Assembly: GCF_000186865.1 (NCBI RefSeq)
Contig: NW_008705570.1
Coordinates: 1,176,451-1,240,450, forward strand
Direction of reading: 5' to 3'
Length of the DNA: 64,000 nt
Source of the DNA: Aureococcus anophagefferens
Taxonomy: Eukaryota; Sar; Pelagophyceae; Pelagomonadales; Pelagomonadaceae
Position numbers and translations under genes: made by a program
In this document: piece after piece, positions 29,444 through 38,027 of the stretch
Layout of the letters: every line of letters starts with the position of its first letter
How positions within the stretch are numbered: the stretch's first letter is position 1
Notes under the pieces: generated by a model
The model's database searches: none
What the model saw: the letters and a program-made list of their open reading frames with translations, nothing else
What the model was told of the DNA's origin: nothing

Positions 29444-30667
29444 ATGTCAGCGTTGCCATCGACCGTGCTACGCTCGCCTGATGTGTTGCTCGAAATCCTG
29501 CACTACGTCCGCGACGGCGCCGACTTCCTGCAATGCGAGCTCGTGTGCGTCGCGTGGCGCAGAGCCGTCGGCGCGGAGGCGCTCTGGGAGCCGCGGCCCA
29601 TCCACTATGGAGACTTCCTTCTAATACATGCTGCCGCGGGCAGGCGCAGCGTCCTGGAAACCGCCGCTCTCCATGCGATAGGAGACCTCCAACGCAGCAA
29701 AGAATCAGCTTTTGACAGCGTCCTCGGCACCATCAAATTGCGAGGGCTCATCGAGTCCCTCTACAACCGCTGCTCCCATCATGATTGTCCGCGGCCTCGT
29801 TTCACCGACGGCGCCGTTTTGGCCCTGTGCGAGATCGTGGAAGTGTGGATGGCCAATATGTTGGAGGCCTCTCTGCGTCTTTCCATACACCGCGTGCGTA
29901 CAATTGAAGGAAATGACGACCCAGAGCTTCCTGCAATGCCAGAGAACGGCGCCATCGTGGGCGCAGTCGACTTGACCTTACAACTGATACTGTACAAACA
30001 TAACACTGGGCAGGAATCTGCCAACTCGACGCTCATAAACATTGATAATTGGCTTGATGGAGTTGAGCAGAGTGCTACTAGCCATGGGATGGATCTGACA
30101 GAACATGGCTCCTGCGGGCAGATGACTAAGGAACGTCGCCAGCGGATTCTCGACCAGCTTGCCAGTGAATGCTCGAGTTCTGAGTGTACGCGCATCGTGC
30201 GGCGTATTGCGCGGCGAGCTGGTGTCGCCGGTATCACCGGAGCCACGATGGATTCGGCCTTTTGCTATTGCCTCGGCGCCCTTGGCGCAATTCTCAAGAA
30301 CGTGTATCACCTCCACGAACCCATCGTTTCTGCATCGGAATTGCCGCCGAGCGACGATGATGACTACTCGAGCGTAGATGAAACTTCGGACGATGAGGAT
30401 TCTACGCCTCGCTATCTTCCAGGTCTGGAGCTTGAAAATTGGGTGCAACCAGAAATTCGCTATCCTCGAAGCTCAGCCGCGCCCCTCACAGTCAACTCCG
30501 CCACCGTCGCCTATGCCGCTGCCGCCCTCAAAATCGTCGACAGCTACTATCCATCTCGACTTGACGATGACTCAGACTCGGAGGACTCGGGTAGCAGCTC
30601 GGACGAACAACCGGACGAGTCAGCTCAACGTCTTCTATCATCAGCTTCTCTTGCCTGGTTATTTTGA
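29444..30667 (+). CDS. F-box protein fused to an H3-like and an H4-like histone fold
   Basis: 407 residues from the first ATG. Residues 3-42 fit an F-box (LPSTVLRSPDVLLEILHYV...LVCVAW). Residues ~76-186 follow histone H3: HAIGDLQRSKESAF matches the alphaN helix, RFTDGAVLALCEIVE the start of alpha2, SIHRVRTI the loop before alpha3, and VDLTLQLIL alpha3 after an insertion. Residues ~250-292 follow H4 (IVRRIARRAGVAGITG, then a helix), with H4 alpha3-like LTVNSATVAYAAAAL at ~348-362 after a ~55-residue acidic insertion. The acidic tail is Asp/Ser-rich. Codons are less GC-rich than in neighbours. I compared with H3/H4 from memory. An SCF adaptor acting on histones or chromatin is inference. Confidence 0.62.
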   Translation: MSALPSTVLRSPDVLLEILHYVRDGADFLQCELVCVAWRRAVGAEALWEPRPIHYGDFLLIHAAAGRRSVLETAALHAIGDLQRSKESAFDSVLGTIKLRGLIESLYNRCSHHDCPRPRFTDGAVLALCEIVEVWMANMLEASLRLSIHRVRTIEGNDDPELPAMPENGAIVGAVDLTLQLILYKHNTGQESANSTLINIDNWLDGVEQSATSHGMDLTEHGSCGQMTKERRQRILDQLASECSSSECTRIVRRIARRAGVAGITGATMDSAFCYCLGALGAILKNVYHLHEPIVSASELPPSDDDDYSSVDETSDDEDSTPRYLPGLELENWVQPEIRYPRSSAAPLTVNSATVAYAAAALKIVDSYYPSRLDDDSDSEDSGSSSDEQPDESAQRLLSSASLAWLF

Positions 30668-30844
30668 CGGCCTAGTACGCAGTAGTTTACTTAAGAGCAT
30701 TTGAACTCGTGCATCAAGCATGCTTCAACAGCAGGACGTTTCCCTCAAAGAAAGGAGCAAAACCTCGGGGGCAGCGTCGTCTGGAGAGCTGCGCCGTCGG
30801 CGCTTCCGAGTTTCGACCAGACCCGTTCGAACGTACGGAGGACC

Positions 30845-32083
30845 ATGCCGGACGAGGACATCTCGCTGGACTGGGAGTCGATCATCCTCAAGCTCGCCGT
30901 GCTTCTCTTCTCCTACGTGCTCGTCGTCGTCCTGACCATCGCGCCGCGCGCCGCCGGCGCCTCCGCAATAAAGCAATTTCCCACCGCTATGGCACACAGG
31001 TGGCTCATCATCCGCTGCCGCGCGCGCTACCGGGTCGTGCACCTCGAGTGGAACTGCCGCGCGTGCCGCACGGCCCACGCGGCGAGCCACAGCGAGCGCC
31101 GCGTCTGCCGCCACTGCGGCAAGCGGCGCCACTTCGTCAACCACGCGCCCCTCGGCGTGCCCGCGGCCTGCGTGTTGATCGCGCTCTACGGCGCCCTCGC
31201 GGGCGTCTTCGGCGGCGTCATGCTGCGCTACGAGGGCGCGCTGAACAAGAAGCGGCTCGTGAAGCTCGGCGACGTCCAGCTCTCGACGAACTACCAGATG
31301 AGCGAGGCCTTCAACGTCCACACCATCGACATGCCCATGACCGTGAAGATCGAGTACGCCGAGCTTTATACCGATTTACCCGTGCACATCGACCCCATGC
31401 TCATCGTCGTCACGTACGTGCGGCGGAGCGAGTACTTCAAGCAGCAGATCGGCCGCGCGGAGGTGCCGGCGCTGAAGATGTACCCCGGGGACTCGCTGTC
31501 CGTGTCCATGACCATGCACGTCGAGATGGAGAGCGACACGCTCGCGTCGATGATGCGCGAGATGGCGTCGACGGGCGCGACGCTGGAGATGGGCCCGTCC
31601 GTGCTCAACTACGAGATCCGCCCGGGCCGCATGGTGTCCTGGGTCCTGGGGAACAGCGACCTCAAGGTCCAGACGACGGCCTACTGCGCCATCGTCTCCA
31701 CGTTCCAGGACGTCGTCCTCGCAAACTGCTCGGACCAGGGCGAGACGGAGGAGCAGTTCTCCGAGTTCATGAACCCCTACTTCATCCTGCTCACCGTCGC
31801 CGGCTGCGGCGCCTGCGCCCTGGCGACGGCCTTCTTCGAGTGGCACATCCGCTCCGTGAACGCGGAGTCGGAGGCGCGCATCGCGGAGCACCGGAGCACG
31901 AAGCGCGCGAGCCTCGCGCCGGCCGCGGCGCTCAAGCAGCCCGCGGGCCTCCACGCCGCGCCGCCGCCCCGGCCTCCACTCGCGCCAGCCGGGGAGATCT
32001 CCGTGCGGCGCTTCACGGAGTTCGCGGACCCGGCGCCGCCCGCGCCCGAGCAGGTCCAGGAGCCCTACTTCTCGCCCGCGTAA
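30845..32083 (+). CDS. Membrane protein with Cys4 zinc-ribbon-like module, function unknown
   Basis: ATG 30845 gives 412 residues starting MPDEDISLDWESI. A transmembrane helix lies at ~14-33, then a CX2C...CX2C module (CRACRT and CRHCGK, ~70-95) that could bind zinc. A second transmembrane helix (~107-127) follows. Next comes a beta-rich ~190-residue domain, and a third helix near residue 325 (YFILLTVAGCGACALATAF). The tail is Pro/Ala-rich. The beta domain loosely resembles LEA2-type lumenal domains, but I would not assign it. Convergent with the next gene, with 4 bases between the stops. Confidence 0.7.
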   Translation: MPDEDISLDWESIILKLAVLLFSYVLVVVLTIAPRAAGASAIKQFPTAMAHRWLIIRCRARYRVVHLEWNCRACRTAHAASHSERRVCRHCGKRRHFVNHAPLGVPAACVLIALYGALAGVFGGVMLRYEGALNKKRLVKLGDVQLSTNYQMSEAFNVHTIDMPMTVKIEYAELYTDLPVHIDPMLIVVTYVRRSEYFKQQIGRAEVPALKMYPGDSLSVSMTMHVEMESDTLASMMREMASTGATLEMGPSVLNYEIRPGRMVSWVLGNSDLKVQTTAYCAIVSTFQDVVLANCSDQGETEEQFSEFMNPYFILLTVAGCGACALATAFFEWHIRSVNAESEARIAEHRSTKRASLAPAAALKQPAGLHAAPPPRPPLAPAGEISVRRFTEFADPAPPAPEQVQEPYFSPA

Positions 32084-32087
32084 CGCG

Positions 32088-34226
32088 TTAGTCCCAGGAC
32101 ACGTCCGCGACGAGGGAGACGTGGTCGCTCGGGAAGGGCGCGGCGGGGAGGGCCGTGTGGGCCGCCCGCGTCGCCGCGAGGTCCGGCAGCGCCGCGACGT
32201 TCCGCGCCGCGAAGCGCCCGTCGCCCAGAATCCAGTCGAGCGTCGCGACGTAGCCGTCGGCGAGGTTCGTGTAGGGCTCGTCCTCCGGGTACGCCGAGTT
32301 CAGCGCGCCGAGCGCGCTGTCGACCCGGAGCCCGGCGCCCACGGGCGTCTCCGCCGGGTCGTCCTCCGCGGCGGCGACGAGCGCGCGCTGCGCCTCGTGG
32401 GCCTCGGCCTTGGCCGCCTCCGCGGCCTGATACAGGGCCTCGATGGCCGCCTCCGCCTGCGGGATCTCCTCGTCGAGGAGCGCGAGCTCGCCGTCGTCGC
32501 GGCGCAGGCCCGCGTCCGCGCGCAGCTGGAACAGCGCGACCAGGGGCGACGTCTTGTAGGTCTCGCCGCACTCGAGAGCCGCCCGCACGTCCTCGCCCTC
32601 GACGCCCTCGCGCAGCACCTTGCGCAGGCTCGCGGCGGCGCGCGTCCGCCGCTCCGCGGCCGCGTCGCTCGCTTGAGATTCGGCGAAGGCGTCGAGCGCC
32701 GCCGCGAACGGGGTCTCCGACGCGCGCGCCGCGACGCACGCGTCGACGTCGTCGACGGCGCCGGCGTCCGCGCCGCCGAAGGCCGCGATCGCGCGCGCGC
32801 GCGCCTTCCGCGACGACGCGTAGCCCCACGAGAACGTGTCGCCGATGATCCAGTCCAGGTGGTCCGCGGGGACGGTGCCGTCCAGCAACAAACGCAGCGC
32901 GCCGTCGTGGGCCTCCGCGTTCAGGTCGCCGCAGAGCACGACGTCGCCGCCGTGCCGCTCCTTCAGCTCCTTCGCCGCGCGCAACACGCTCGCCAAGAGC
33001 ACGACGCGCACGTGCGTCGCGCGGCCCGCGAAGAAGAGGTGCGTGTTCGCGACGATGAGACGCCTGCCGTCGGCGTTGTTCTCGAGCACCGCGAGCTGGG
33101 CCACGCTCCCGATCTTCGCGAGCGCCTCCGCGAGGCGCGGCTTCGCGTCGACGAGGCGCGCGACGGGCGCCGCGAGGACCGCCTCCGGGTAGGCCGCGTC
33201 GTCGCGGCCGCGGCTCAGGGCGACCTCGCGCCGGTCGACCTCGCGCCAGTCGGCCGTCTTCCAGAGGAGCGCGGAGCCCTCGAAGGACTTGCCCGACTTC
33301 ACCGTCAGGAAGCCGTCGTAGACCCCCGCCGTCCGCGGCCTCCAGAGCCGCTCGAACCACTTGGCGTCGACCTCCTGCAGCGCGACGACGTCCGGCGCAA
33401 AGTCCAACACCTCGTCGACGGCGAGCGGCACGCGGTACTCGGCCAACGTCTTCTCCGGCGGGCAGTGCGTGTGGATGCCCGCGTCCCACGTGTGGCGGTA
33501 CGCGTCGGCGAGCACGTTGTAGGTCAACACGCGCACGCACTCCTTCGGCTTCGGGCCGAGCTGGCGGACGCGGCGGTCGTGCTCGGGCCGCGGGACCCGC
33601 GCGGCGACGGCGCCGACGGCGAGTGTCATAGGTTCGTCGCTTCCCGGCGCGCGCGCCTCGACGGTGACCGGTTGTCCCACGTGCGCGTCCGTCGGCACGT
33701 AGGCGGCGGCCTCGGAGGCGACGTCGTCGCCGACGCGCCAGCGCCAGGCGACGTCCGCCGGCGCGCAGTGCTTGACCGCGACGGTCGCGCGCAGCTCCCG
33801 GCCGACCGTCGGCGCCGCGTAGCAGTCCAGGGACGCGACGGACGGCGGGTTGAGCACGACGGCGAGCTTCTCGTCGCCGAGCTCGAGGAAGGCGGCTCGC
33901 TGGAAGGCCGCGAGGAGCTCCGTGGCGCCGTCGAGTGCCGCGCCGGACGCGTCGAAGAGCCGCGGGGGCGGCGGCGGCGGCGCGGCCGGCGCGCCCTTTT
34001 TCTTCTTGGGCGGCTTCGGCCCGAGGCGCGCGAGGCACTTTTCCAAGGCCTCGCCGCGCTTGCGCTGCAGCGTGCGCTGGCCCACGCTGACGAGCACGCT
34101 CTCGCCCTCGCACTCGACGACGACGCGCGCGGCCGCCATGTGCGCGAGGCGCCGCTGCGCCGCGAGGCTGCTCCGCTGCAGCGCCGCCGCGGTCCAAAGG
34201 CCTGTGCAGGCGACGATCAGACGCAT
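32088..34226 (-). CDS. PDE12: PDE12-like 2'-phosphodiesterase (EEP nuclease family)
   Basis: 712 residues from ATG 34226. The C-terminal half is an endonuclease/exonuclease/phosphatase domain with all main motifs in order: VLTYNVLADAY, VVALQEVD, VANTHLFFAG, VVLCGDLNAE, VPADHLDWI and a final PSDHVSLVADV. The ~200-residue N-terminal part with short beta motifs, and the DGTVPADHLDW segment, match the PDE12 subgroup rather than CCR4 deadenylases. PDE12 is a mitochondrial enzyme that removes 2'-5' oligoadenylate and poly(A). A hydrophobic/basic N-terminus is compatible with organelle import. An Ala/Glu-rich helical insertion of ~150 residues separates the catalytic motifs and is unusual. Confidence 0.85.
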   Translation of the reverse strand: MRLIVACTGLWTAAALQRSSLAAQRRLAHMAAARVVVECEGESVLVSVGQRTLQRKRGEALEKCLARLGPKPPKKKKGAPAAPPPPPPRLFDASGAALDGATELLAAFQRAAFLELGDEKLAVVLNPPSVASLDCYAAPTVGRELRATVAVKHCAPADVAWRWRVGDDVASEAAAYVPTDAHVGQPVTVEARAPGSDEPMTLAVGAVAARVPRPEHDRRVRQLGPKPKECVRVLTYNVLADAYRHTWDAGIHTHCPPEKTLAEYRVPLAVDEVLDFAPDVVALQEVDAKWFERLWRPRTAGVYDGFLTVKSGKSFEGSALLWKTADWREVDRREVALSRGRDDAAYPEAVLAAPVARLVDAKPRLAEALAKIGSVAQLAVLENNADGRRLIVANTHLFFAGRATHVRVVLLASVLRAAKELKERHGGDVVLCGDLNAEAHDGALRLLLDGTVPADHLDWIIGDTFSWGYASSRKARARAIAAFGGADAGAVDDVDACVAARASETPFAAALDAFAESQASDAAAERRTRAAASLRKVLREGVEGEDVRAALECGETYKTSPLVALFQLRADAGLRRDDGELALLDEEIPQAEAAIEALYQAAEAAKAEAHEAQRALVAAAEDDPAETPVGAGLRVDSALGALNSAYPEDEPYTNLADGYVATLDWILGDGRFAARNVAALPDLAATRAAHTALPAAPFPSDHVSLVADVSWD

Positions 34227-35318
34227 TCACAGAGGGCTCAGCACTGCGTCACCATCATGAGCCCGCGGGCAAGAGCTGCAACGTCATCAACAAACGTCAA
34301 CAAGATAACGCCGAAGCTTATGGGGCGGTCCTCCGGGGTGCGCGGAGGTGGTTTCGCGCAGCGGCCGGTGGTGGGGCCCGCCGCGTCGGCTCCGGTGGGC
34401 GCCCGGGGCGGAGCACCCCGCTGCGCGCGTCGATTGGGCAGCGGGGCGCCGAGCGCGAGGACTTGCAGGGCTTGGCCATCGGCGCGACGTCGCCCATGGG
34501 CCCGGGGGGCTGCCGCGCGCGCTCGCTTCGTTCGGATGCCTTCGACGTGAGTCTCGGAGGGAGCTGGTGGGGTCGGCGCCCTCGGTGGCTTCGGTGTGCG
34601 GGCTTCGATGTGCCCGTGTCCATTCGTTTCTCTGCATTCTGCAGCGTCTCCTCGTAGCGTGGCGCTCTGTGCGGTTCCGTCGGCGTCGGCGTCTTTGCTC
34701 TCTTCGGTCCCGCTGACTACGGGTGTCCTCTTCGGCGGTGCCCTCAGCTAGCCACTTGTGGTCCTGAGGTTGAATCGGCCTAGTCGAGCCGGACGTCCTG
34801 CCCGTCGGGTGCGGGTGCCTTCGTTCTCAACCTCCCCCGGTCCACGGAGAGTCCGTTGAGTGTCGTCTGAATGAGGCGACTCAGGATGCTACTGCCTTGC
34901 GCCAATCCCGGCGTGCTCTCGGCGTGGCGGTCGGTGCCAGGCTTGGCGCGAGTGTACCGCCGCCACACCTCCGATCCGAGTGCACGCGCGATCTTTGGGT
35001 CGGAGGAAGGGGCCGGTGTGGGAACGCCAACCCCCCGGCTACGCCTCCGTCTGAGCCTCCGGGCGGGGTCTTCGGGTGCGCACCCCCTTCAATAACTTGG
35101 TCAACGTCGCGCGCGGCGCTTCACCATCGGTTTTTGACGCCTCTCCGAAGTCGCGCTCTGCCGTCGAGGTGGCCGTCGTCAGCGCGCCTGCAGAGCGCTC
35201 GCGCCGCAATCGGTTCGCGCAGCGCATCGATCGCGGCGCATCGCATTCCGCAGCTGCCAGCACCAAAGTCGTGCATTCGGCAGCGCATCGCTGCCAGTGT
35301 CCCAGCTGCCAGCACCAA
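34227..35318. other. 1.1-kb region without a convincing gene, possibly a decayed repeat
   Basis: Frames here are short, Arg/Pro/Ser-rich and overlap on both strands, and the base pattern lacks the codon periodicity of neighbouring genes. A minus-strand frame at 34780-34968 contains TPGLAQGSSILSRLI, which faintly resembles a reverse-transcriptase QG...S motif, but nothing else of a polymerase is visible. The stretch may be a fragment of a dispersed repeat. The last part presumably includes the promoter of the small gene at 35319. Confidence 0.4.
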
Positions 35319-35657
35319 ATGGGCCAGCAGCAATCGTCCGAGAAAGCATTGGATGACGACGCCTTCTGGCGGCGACAGACCGCAGTGTTCAATAAGTTCG
35401 ACGCGCTCGTCGACAACTGCGAACTCGAAGTAAAAAACCTGACCGAGTCGATGAACAGCCAGAGCGGCGTCGACGGCGCGGTCGCCGCGCTCAAGCGCTG
35501 CCAGCAGCGACGCGAAGCGCGGCTCGCGGTCGTCCGCGGCGCGTGCCACGACGAATACTTCCGCTACGAGGCCGTCGCGGCCGACGGCAGGGGCGACGCG
35601 CGCGTGCTCGACGCCATCGAGGCGCTCCACCGCTGCGCCGTCTCCGCGCTGAGATAA
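35319..35657 (+). CDS. Small protein with N-myristoylation-type start
   Basis: The frame is open further upstream, but ATG 35319 gives a compact 112-residue protein starting MGQQQSSEK, a good N-myristoylation sequence (Gly2, Ser6). The rest is helical and charged (FWRRQTAVFNKFDALVDNCELE, shortened here by its key residues Trp, Phe and Cys) and ends with a second helical pair. It has no membrane segment. Myristoylation would place it on membranes. Its stop is 2 bases from that of the convergent gene. Family unknown. Confidence 0.6.
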   Translation: MGQQQSSEKALDDDAFWRRQTAVFNKFDALVDNCELEVKNLTESMNSQSGVDGAVAALKRCQQRREARLAVVRGACHDEYFRYEAVAADGRGDARVLDAIEALHRCAVSALR

Positions 35658-35659
35658 TC

Positions 35660-37915
35660 TTACGCCATCGCCTTCTCAGGCGGCCAGACCCAGGACGTCG
35701 CGAGCGTCTCCGTGTGGTAGTAGTAGGTGTTGCCCGAGGCCGGATCGACCTGCGCGGCCCACTTGGAGAAGTCCTGCTCCGCGGCGGCGGCGACGGGCGC
35801 CGCGGCGGCGACGACAGGCGCCGCAGCGGCGACGACGGGCGCCGCCATGGCCGCCGCCTGGTGCTCGGCCTCGGCCACGAGCGCGTCGACGGCCGCGGCC
35901 GCCGCGGCCTCGGCCGCGAAGGCCTCGTCCTCGGCCGCGAGCGCGGCCTCGGCCGCGGACTCGTCATCGCTCGTCATGGCGTCCACGACCGCGGCCTTTT
36001 TGGACGCGGCCTCCGCGAGCCCGGCCTTGAAGCCCTGCTTCGCCTCGCGGAGCTGCTCCTCGGAGATACCCGCCGCGGCGGCCCGGGCGACCTCCGCGGC
36101 CTTGACCTCCGCGGCGGCGACCGCGGCGGCCGCGTCGGCCTCGGCGCTGGCCTCGGCGTCCGCCGCGGCCTCGGCGAGCGCCGCGGCCTTGGCCGCGGCC
36201 TTGATCTTCTCCATCGCGGCCGCGCGCGCCTCCGCGGCGTCGGCCTCCGAGTCGGCCGCTGGCGCGGGCGCGGCGGCCTTCGCCTCCGCAGCGGCCTTCG
36301 CATCGGCGGCGGCCTTCGCAGCCTCCGCGGCGGCCTTCGCGTCGGCGGCGGCCTTCGCATCGGCAGCCGCCTTCGCCTCCGCGGCCGCCTTCGCTTCCGC
36401 GGCCGCCTTCGCCTCAGCGGCGGCCTTCGCGTCGGCGGCCGCCTTCGCCTCCGCGGCCGCCTTCGCCTCCGCGGCCGCCTTTGCCTCGGCGGCCGCCTTC
36501 GCGTCGATCTTCGCATCGGCGGGGGCGTTTGGATAGGCGGCCGCCTTCGCCTCCGCGGCGGCCGCGTCGACGGCGGGCGCGGCGCCGCCGCGCTTGGACT
36601 CGAGCGCGTCCATCGTCGGCCGCGACGCGCGGTCCACCCTCGCCTGCGCCGCGTCCATCAAGCTCAGCTGCCCCGCGCCCAGGGGCCGGTCCTCCTCGGG
36701 GTACTTCGTCCGCGCGGCGCGGAGCTCCTTGGCGATGTCGCGCTTGAGCTCCTCGCGCGCGTCGGCCGCCGCTAATACACGAAGCTCCCGGAGCCGCACG
36801 CCCATCTTCGCGGGCGACACGAGCTCGCCGCCGCGGATCATGTAGGGCGACTCGTCGCGGTAGTCCCAGAGCGCCTCGAAGACGACGTCGGCGTCCGCGC
36901 CCGCGTCTTTTGAGCGCGCCTCGCGCATGCCGGGAGGCGGCTTCGACGCGCGCTTCTCCAGCGCGGAGCGCACGTCGCCCGCCGTCAGCCGCGGCACCCA
37001 CTCGTCGCAGAACTCGTCGAGGAACTGGAGCGCCGCCGCGCGCGCCGCCGTTGCTTTCGCCTCTTCATCACCATCAACAAAGCCCGCCTCGCGCTTTGCG
37101 CGGCGGGCCTCGCGCCGCTCCGTGATCCGCGCGTCGACCTCGTCCTCGTAGGCGTCCGCGGCGGCCTCGCGCCGCAGGTAGCCGCACTCGAAGGCCGTCT
37201 CCGGCGTGAGAGCCGTCACTTCGTCGTACAGCGCCGCGAGCGCCCGGAGCGTCGTCAGGCGGTCCATCGCGCGACGGTCGTAGGCGTAGAGCGGCATCTG
37301 GTCGTCGCGCGTGTAGGCCGTCTCGCCGCCCTCGGCGAGCAGCGCGTCGCGCGACATCTGCGGCGTCGGGAGCGCGCCGACGGCCGCTCGGTCGCTGGCG
37401 ACGCGCTGCGCGTCGCCCTTCTCGAGGAGGTCGAGGTGAAACGACCACGTCTTCACGAGCGCCTCGGCCGTGTCGAGCACGCGCGCGAGGATGGCCCGCG
37501 TGTGGATGGGCTCGTCGTAGAACATGGACTTTTGCACGCGGTTCCGCAGGAAGGGGTTCGCCTGCTCCCGCGAGCTCAGGCGCTGCGGCGGCGGCGCGAG
37601 CTCCACTTCGACGATGCCGTCGGGCTCCTCGCCGAGCGCCGCCAGGTAGGCCGTGTAGGGCGTCGTCCGCAGCATGCCGAAGGCCGCCGTGTACGTGCCC
37701 GGGAAGCCACTCGCGCCCACGTGGCGCCCGACGCTGTCGAGGTGCTCGTGGCCCTCGAACTTGGCCATCCAGCCGACCTGCGGCTCGTTGCGCAGGCCCG
37801 CGCTGTAGTGCAACTGGGTCTGGATCGCCCGCTGGAGCACGAAGTCGCCGAGGTTCACCGCCGGCGGAGCCAGGGCGCTCGCCGAGGCGACAAGAAGCAT
37901 GATGGTTGCAGCCAT
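35660..37915 (-). CDS. Probable plastid or secretory protein with Ala-rich repeat and C-terminal WW domain
   Basis: ATG 37915 gives 751 residues beginning MAATIMLLVASASALAPPAV, a signal peptide followed by an ASALAPP sequence close to the heterokont plastid-import motif. A folded domain of ~400 residues follows (contains GFPGTYTAAFGMLRTTPYTAYL). Then comes a very regular Ala-rich helix built on AKAAAE/AKAAAD repeats (DNA about 36270-36530) and further Ala-rich sequence. The last ~30 residues form a WW-like domain (WAAQVDPASGNTYYYH...TSWVWP). WW domains bind Pro-rich peptides. The combination of an import leader with a WW domain is odd. Function unknown. Confidence 0.75.
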   Translation of the reverse strand: MAATIMLLVASASALAPPAVNLGDFVLQRAIQTQLHYSAGLRNEPQVGWMAKFEGHEHLDSVGRHVGASGFPGTYTAAFGMLRTTPYTAYLAALGEEPDGIVEVELAPPPQRLSSREQANPFLRNRVQKSMFYDEPIHTRAILARVLDTAEALVKTWSFHLDLLEKGDAQRVASDRAAVGALPTPQMSRDALLAEGGETAYTRDDQMPLYAYDRRAMDRLTTLRALAALYDEVTALTPETAFECGYLRREAAADAYEDEVDARITERREARRAKREAGFVDGDEEAKATAARAAALQFLDEFCDEWVPRLTAGDVRSALEKRASKPPPGMREARSKDAGADADVVFEALWDYRDESPYMIRGGELVSPAKMGVRLRELRVLAAADAREELKRDIAKELRAARTKYPEEDRPLGAGQLSLMDAAQARVDRASRPTMDALESKRGGAAPAVDAAAAEAKAAAYPNAPADAKIDAKAAAEAKAAAEAKAAAEAKAAADAKAAAEAKAAAEAKAAAEAKAAADAKAAADAKAAAEAAKAAADAKAAAEAKAAAPAPAADSEADAAEARAAAMEKIKAAAKAAALAEAAADAEASAEADAAAAVAAAEVKAAEVARAAAAGISEEQLREAKQGFKAGLAEAASKKAAVVDAMTSDDESAAEAALAAEDEAFAAEAAAAAAVDALVAEAEHQAAAMAAPVVAAAAPVVAAAAPVAAAAEQDFSKWAAQVDPASGNTYYYHTETLATSWVWPPEKAMA
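36270..36530 (-). repeat. Coding minisatellite for AKAAAE/D pentad repeats
   Basis: About 16-18 tandem repeats of a 15-18-base unit (on the + strand GCGGCCGCCTTCGCCTC and variants) encode AKAAAE, AKAAAD and ARAAA-like steps of a single alanine-rich helix. The units differ mainly at Glu/Asp codons. Length variation between strains would be expected. Confidence 0.75.
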
Positions 37916-38027
37916 CGCGATCGTACGACAGAGCAAGCAAGGTCGTGCAAGCTTCGTCAAACGTCGGCCTTGCGCAAAAAACGGCCTCCCGAGCCGCGAT
38001 TCGACCTCGGACGTCTTACCGCGCCCC

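Noticed and set aside
30929..30999. An intron ending at CACACAG before WLIIRCRARY in the membrane-protein gene
   Set aside because: The AT-rich stretch before it looked intron-like, but no GT donor gives a length divisible by three and the frame is open throughout.
34780..34968. Reverse-transcriptase fragment
   Set aside because: Only one short motif (TPGLAQGSS...) is reminiscent of the family. No catalytic aspartates or further blocks are seen, so I do not call a retroelement.
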